Assembly (NCBI RefSeq): GCF_020866905.1
Contig: NZ_JAIVCC010000002.1
Span: 186,001 to 250,000, forward strand
Direction: 5' to 3'
Source: Salinimicrobium sediminilitoris
GTDB lineage: Bacteria > Bacteroidota > Bacteroidia > Flavobacteriales > Flavobacteriaceae
Length of the DNA: 64,000 nt
A program made the translations under genes and the position numbers. How positions within the stretch are numbered: position 1 is the first letter of the stretch; each line of letters begins with the position of its first letter. Positions 61,380 through 64,000 of this stretch are shown here, piece after piece. The notes under the pieces were generated by a model. The model was given only the letters and a program-made list of their open reading frames with translations. It did not search any database and was not told where the DNA came from.

Positions 61380-62533
61380 ATTTCCTTATTACTTTCCTGT
61401 ATAGCATATAATGCAAAGGTTCCCAACCAGTGTCCTCCTTCATAGCTGTCGCCTACCAAATTGGGGAACGAATACATCACGTGATCATTCGCCAAAGCTC
61501 GCAGGTGCCCGTAATTTTCGGGATATTGTTGGGACAGACCATAAAGAACCCAGGCACGGCTAAAGTTAAGGCCATCCAGGTGAACCAGTTTCCCATCGGT
61601 CCTGTCGGTAACCTCAGCAGGTTCCATATCAAAATCTTTGTTGCGCAACTGCGGAAGAAAATCTTTCATCCACAGGTCAAAGGTCTTTTTGGGAAGCACA
61701 CGCCGCATGATATCAACCTCGGCCAGGCAGGGAGAGAGAAAATCGAATCCGCTTGGCTCCCATTCAATAGGGCAATCGTCATCATTTAAATAGTAATCTT
61801 TAGCTCTTTTCTCGATCAACATCCGCAACTCCTCCTTCTCAGCCGAGACTGCATAATCATGGGCCAGAGCCAGTGCAAAAGCAGTATTTGTATGTTCCCC
61901 TACTCTAATGGGATAGTTAAGCTTTGGAAGGAATTCTTTAAATTTCTGAACCATAAGATCGGTAAGCGGTTGCAGGTTTTGGTGAAGTTCTTTGGCCATG
62001 GGATCTTCCCATCTTCCAAGTTCTTCAGACAGTTTTAATACCCACGCCCAGCCATAAGTGCGTTCAAAAGTACTCTCCTCCTTGCGGCTGAAGTATTTTA
62101 CTTCTTCCCTAATGTTTTCGGCTGTCAAAGAAGATTTCAGCTTCTCCCGTATCTCCTCTGCCCTCTTCATCTCCGGAAATCTCTTCAGAAGACTTACCAG
62201 CGTCCAGTGGGCGTGTACCGATGAGTGCCAGTCAAAACAGCCGTAAAAAGCAGGATGCAGTTCCTGGGGTTCCCCAATATCATCCGCCCCAGAAAGGGTC
62301 TGGTTGAGTTTATTTGGATATTCCACATTAATGCAATCCAATGGTAGCTGCGCCAGCTTATTGGCTTCGTCTACAGTTAGCGCTATGGCTTTTGAGGGTT
62401 CGAGCATGGCTACAGCTTCATCCACAAGAGTAGAGTCCTGTTGTGGTTCCTCTGCCATTTGTGATTCATCATTTCCTTTACAACTTACGGCCGCAAATGC
62501 GGCAATCCACAATAATAATATCGTTCTTTTCAT
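61376..62533 (-). CDS. DUF2891-family lipoprotein
   Basis: A 385-residue protein with a lipoprotein signal from the Met at 62533 (MKRTILLLWIAAFAAVSC); the frame to 62554 adds 7 residues that overlap comM. The body matches DUF2891: CINVEYPNKLNQTLSG near 67, HPAFYGCFDWHSSVHAHW near 93-110, and a helical barrel-like rest (GWAWVLKLSEELG, WEPSGFDFLSPCL). The fold looks like an alpha/alpha toroid as in glycoside-related enzymes, and its His, Asp and Glu residues suggest a hydrolase, but no activity is known. It is first in the 5-oxoproline operon. Confidence 0.87.
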   Translation of the reverse strand: MKRTILLLWIAAFAAVSCKGNDESQMAEEPQQDSTLVDEAVAMLEPSKAIALTVDEANKLAQLPLDCINVEYPNKLNQTLSGADDIGEPQELHPAFYGCFDWHSSVHAHWTLVSLLKRFPEMKRAEEIREKLKSSLTAENIREEVKYFSRKEESTFERTYGWAWVLKLSEELGRWEDPMAKELHQNLQPLTDLMVQKFKEFLPKLNYPIRVGEHTNTAFALALAHDYAVSAEKEELRMLIEKRAKDYYLNDDDCPIEWEPSGFDFLSPCLAEVDIMRRVLPKKTFDLWMKDFLPQLRNKDFDMEPAEVTDRTDGKLVHLDGLNFSRAWVLYGLSQQYPENYGHLRALANDHVMYSFPNLVGDSYEGGHWLGTFALYAIQESNKEI

Positions 62534-62541
62534 AGGTAATT

Positions 62542-64000
62542 TTATCCCAGCCATCCTTCCCTGTCCAGACTACGGTATTGAATGGCTTCACTTATATGAG
62601 CTCCTTTAATTTTTTCTGAATCTTCTAAATCTGCAATTGTGCGTGCGACCTTAAGAATGCGATCGTAAGCCCTGGCCGATAAATTTAGCCGTTCCATCGC
62701 AACCTTTAGCAGGTTCATTGAATCTGGGTCAAGGCTGCAATGTGCTCTGATTTGCTTCACGCTCATTTGCGCGTTATAATGTACTTTTTCATTATCCTCA
62801 AACCTGTCGGTTTGCTTTTGCCTTGCGGCTGTCACTCTTTTTCTTATGTCAAGGCTACTTTCCCCCCGCCTGTCCTCACTTAGCTTTTCAAATGGAACCG
62901 GAGTCACTTCGATATGAATATCTATTCTATCCAGCAAAGGCCCGCTTATTTTGCTCATGTACCTGTGCATTTCTGAAGGAGAGGACGTTACCGGCGAACC
63001 CGGATCATTAAAGTATCCGCTGGGGCTGGGATTCATACTGGCGACCAGCATAAAACTTGAAGGATAAGTCACCGTGAATTTGGCTCTTGAAATTGTTACC
63101 TCCCTGTCCTCTAAAGGTTGTCGCATTACTTCCAGTACACTCCTCTTAAATTCGGGAAGTTCATCTAAAAACAGGACTCCGTTGTGGGATAGCGAAATTT
63201 CTCCCGGCTGTGGATAAGCTCCGCCGCCAACCAGCGCAACGTCGCTAATAGTATGATGGGGACTCCTAAAAGGCCTGTGTGCCATTAAGCCCACACTTTC
63301 TTTTACCCGCCCTACTACGCTATGAATTTTTGTGGTTTCCAAAGCTTCATTTAAGGTCATGGGAGGCAAAATACTCGGTAATCGTTTTGCCAGCATAGTT
63401 TTTCCTGCCCCGGGTGGACCAATTAAAATAATATTATGTCCACCTGCGGCAGCGATTTCCATGCAGCGTTTAATAGACTCCTGACCTTTAACATCGGCAA
63501 AGTCGTGTTCAGGATTTTCCAGCTCCTGATAAAACTCCTTCCGGGTATCGATCACAGTTCTTTCCAGCTGCTCCCCCCGGTCAAAAAAGCGGATTATTTC
63601 ATCTATATTTTCAATTCCGTACACCTCCAGTCCACTAACAATTGCGGCTTCTTTTACGTTCTGCTTCGGAAGTATAAAACCTTTAAATCCTTCTTCCTTA
63701 GCTTTTATTGCTATAGGTAAAGCCCCTTTTATAGGCTGCAGACTTCCGTCAAGGGAAAGTTCGCCCATGATGATATAGTCGCCAATGTTGGTGGCCTTAA
63801 TTTGGCCTGAAGCCATGAGAATTCCCATGGCAAAAGTGAGGTCATATGCTGAACCTTCCTTCCGAAGATCGGCCGGTGCCATATTTACTGTAATTTTCTT
63901 TCCGGGGAGATTGTAACCAACATTTTTGAGTGCGGCAGCAATCCTGAAGCTGCTTTCCTTCACAGCAATGTCCGGAAGCCCAACGAGATGATATCCTATG
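62542..64000 (-). CDS. comM: YifB/ComM-family AAA+ ATPase (5' end outside window)
   Basis: Hexameric Mg-chelatase-like helicase linked to branch migration in natural transformation. The 5' part is cut by the window edge; the frame is open to 64000, giving [17 protein letters not shown] before the first internal Met. Visible domains: the N-terminal Lon-protease-like part ([30 protein letters not shown]), Walker A GPPGAGKT, Walker B-like [11 protein letters not shown] and the C-terminal segment [20 protein letters not shown]. Gene product is normally about 510 residues, of which about 485 lie here. It is 8 bases upstream of the DUF2891 gene. Confidence 0.93.
   Translation of the reverse strand, partial: IGYHLVGLPDIAVKESSFRIAAALKNVGYNLPGKKITVNMAPADLRKEGSAYDLTFAMGILMASGQIKATNIGDYIIMGELSLDGSLQPIKGALPIAIKAKEEGFKGFILPKQNVKEAAIVSGLEVYGIENIDEIIRFFDRGEQLERTVIDTRKEFYQELENPEHDFADVKGQESIKRCMEIAAAGGHNIILIGPPGAGKTMLAKRLPSILPPMTLNEALETTKIHSVVGRVKESVGLMAHRPFRSPHHTISDVALVGGGAYPQPGEISLSHNGVLFLDELPEFKRSVLEVMRQPLEDREVTISRAKFTVTYPSSFMLVASMNPSPSGYFNDPGSPVTSSPSEMHRYMSKISGPLLDRIDIHIEVTPVPFEKLSEDRRGESSLDIRKRVTAARQKQTDRFEDNEKVHYNAQMSVKQIRAHCSLDPDSMNLLKVAMERLNLSARAYDRILKVARTIADLEDSEKIKGAHISEAIQYRSLDREGWLG

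Overview
The window looks like a chromosome segment of a Bacteroidota bacterium, most likely family Flavobacteriaceae; the genus cannot be fixed by eye. The support is: low-to-moderate G+C; several starts preceded by the Bacteroidota promoter box TAnnTTTG rather than by a Shine-Dalgarno site; lipoproteins with the K-(D/E)2 surface-export signal after the lipid cysteine; and family-typical genes (fused branched-chain 2-oxoacid dehydrogenase E1 alpha/beta, GNAT-nitrilase fusion, metallophosphoesterase-barrel protein, scattered menaquinone genes). No rRNA, tRNA, CRISPR array, transposase or prophage gene was seen.

Layout. 0-15 kb: stress and envelope housekeeping (Dps, MscS, a phosphoesterase-barrel lipoprotein, an HD-domain protein with a Pycsar/DUF5706-like membrane module, a GAF protein, a TlpA-type thioredoxin, SIMPL and rhomboid proteins, a lipid A acyltransferase-like enzyme, GlmM, an ACP phosphodiesterase). 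15-25.4 kb: the clearest accessory island, with four paralogous lipoproteins that share an N-terminal module and carry four different C-termini, an astacin-type lipoprotein protease, and a LuxR-type regulator; G-rich and CCCTACTT motifs recur upstream of two of the lipoprotein genes, and the CCCTACTT motif also upstream of the regulator. 25.7-35 kb: uvrA with a LOG-family gene, a degenerate M1-peptidase/outer-membrane protein, the 2-oxoacid dehydrogenase E1 fusion and a small lipoprotein. 35-43.4 kb: two bacterial-PH membrane proteins next to menB, then a hotdog thioesterase-menF-menD-cvfB operon. 43.4-52.1 kb: single conserved genes (hydrolase, HigB/HigA-type toxin-antitoxin, dnaK, sdaA, Zn alcohol dehydrogenase, NTF2-like protein, panB) separated by spacers rich in short palindromic repeats, one of which lies in frame inside menF. 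52.1-57.6 kb: small PH-like membrane proteins, an RluA pseudouridine synthase, a TonB-C protein, an aldehyde dehydrogenase and a GNAT-nitrilase. 57.8-64 kb: a tightly coupled operon DUF2891 lipoprotein / Nramp-like transporter / pxpA / pxpB / pxpC (5-oxoproline use), with pxpB frameshifted as sequenced, behind a comM/yifB gene that runs off the window edge.

The most interesting points are: the swapped-tail surface-lipoprotein family with its candidate regulator and shared upstream motifs; the solitary HD-Pycsar-like effector; the phosphoesterase/kinase-like/barrel fusion; the Nramp-like protein lacking the metal-binding residues in a 5-oxoprolinase operon; the palindromic repeat inserted into the menF reading frame; and the toxin-antitoxin pair bracketed by inverted repeat copies with an operator lying on its promoter. 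All calls were made by reading; no database search was run.
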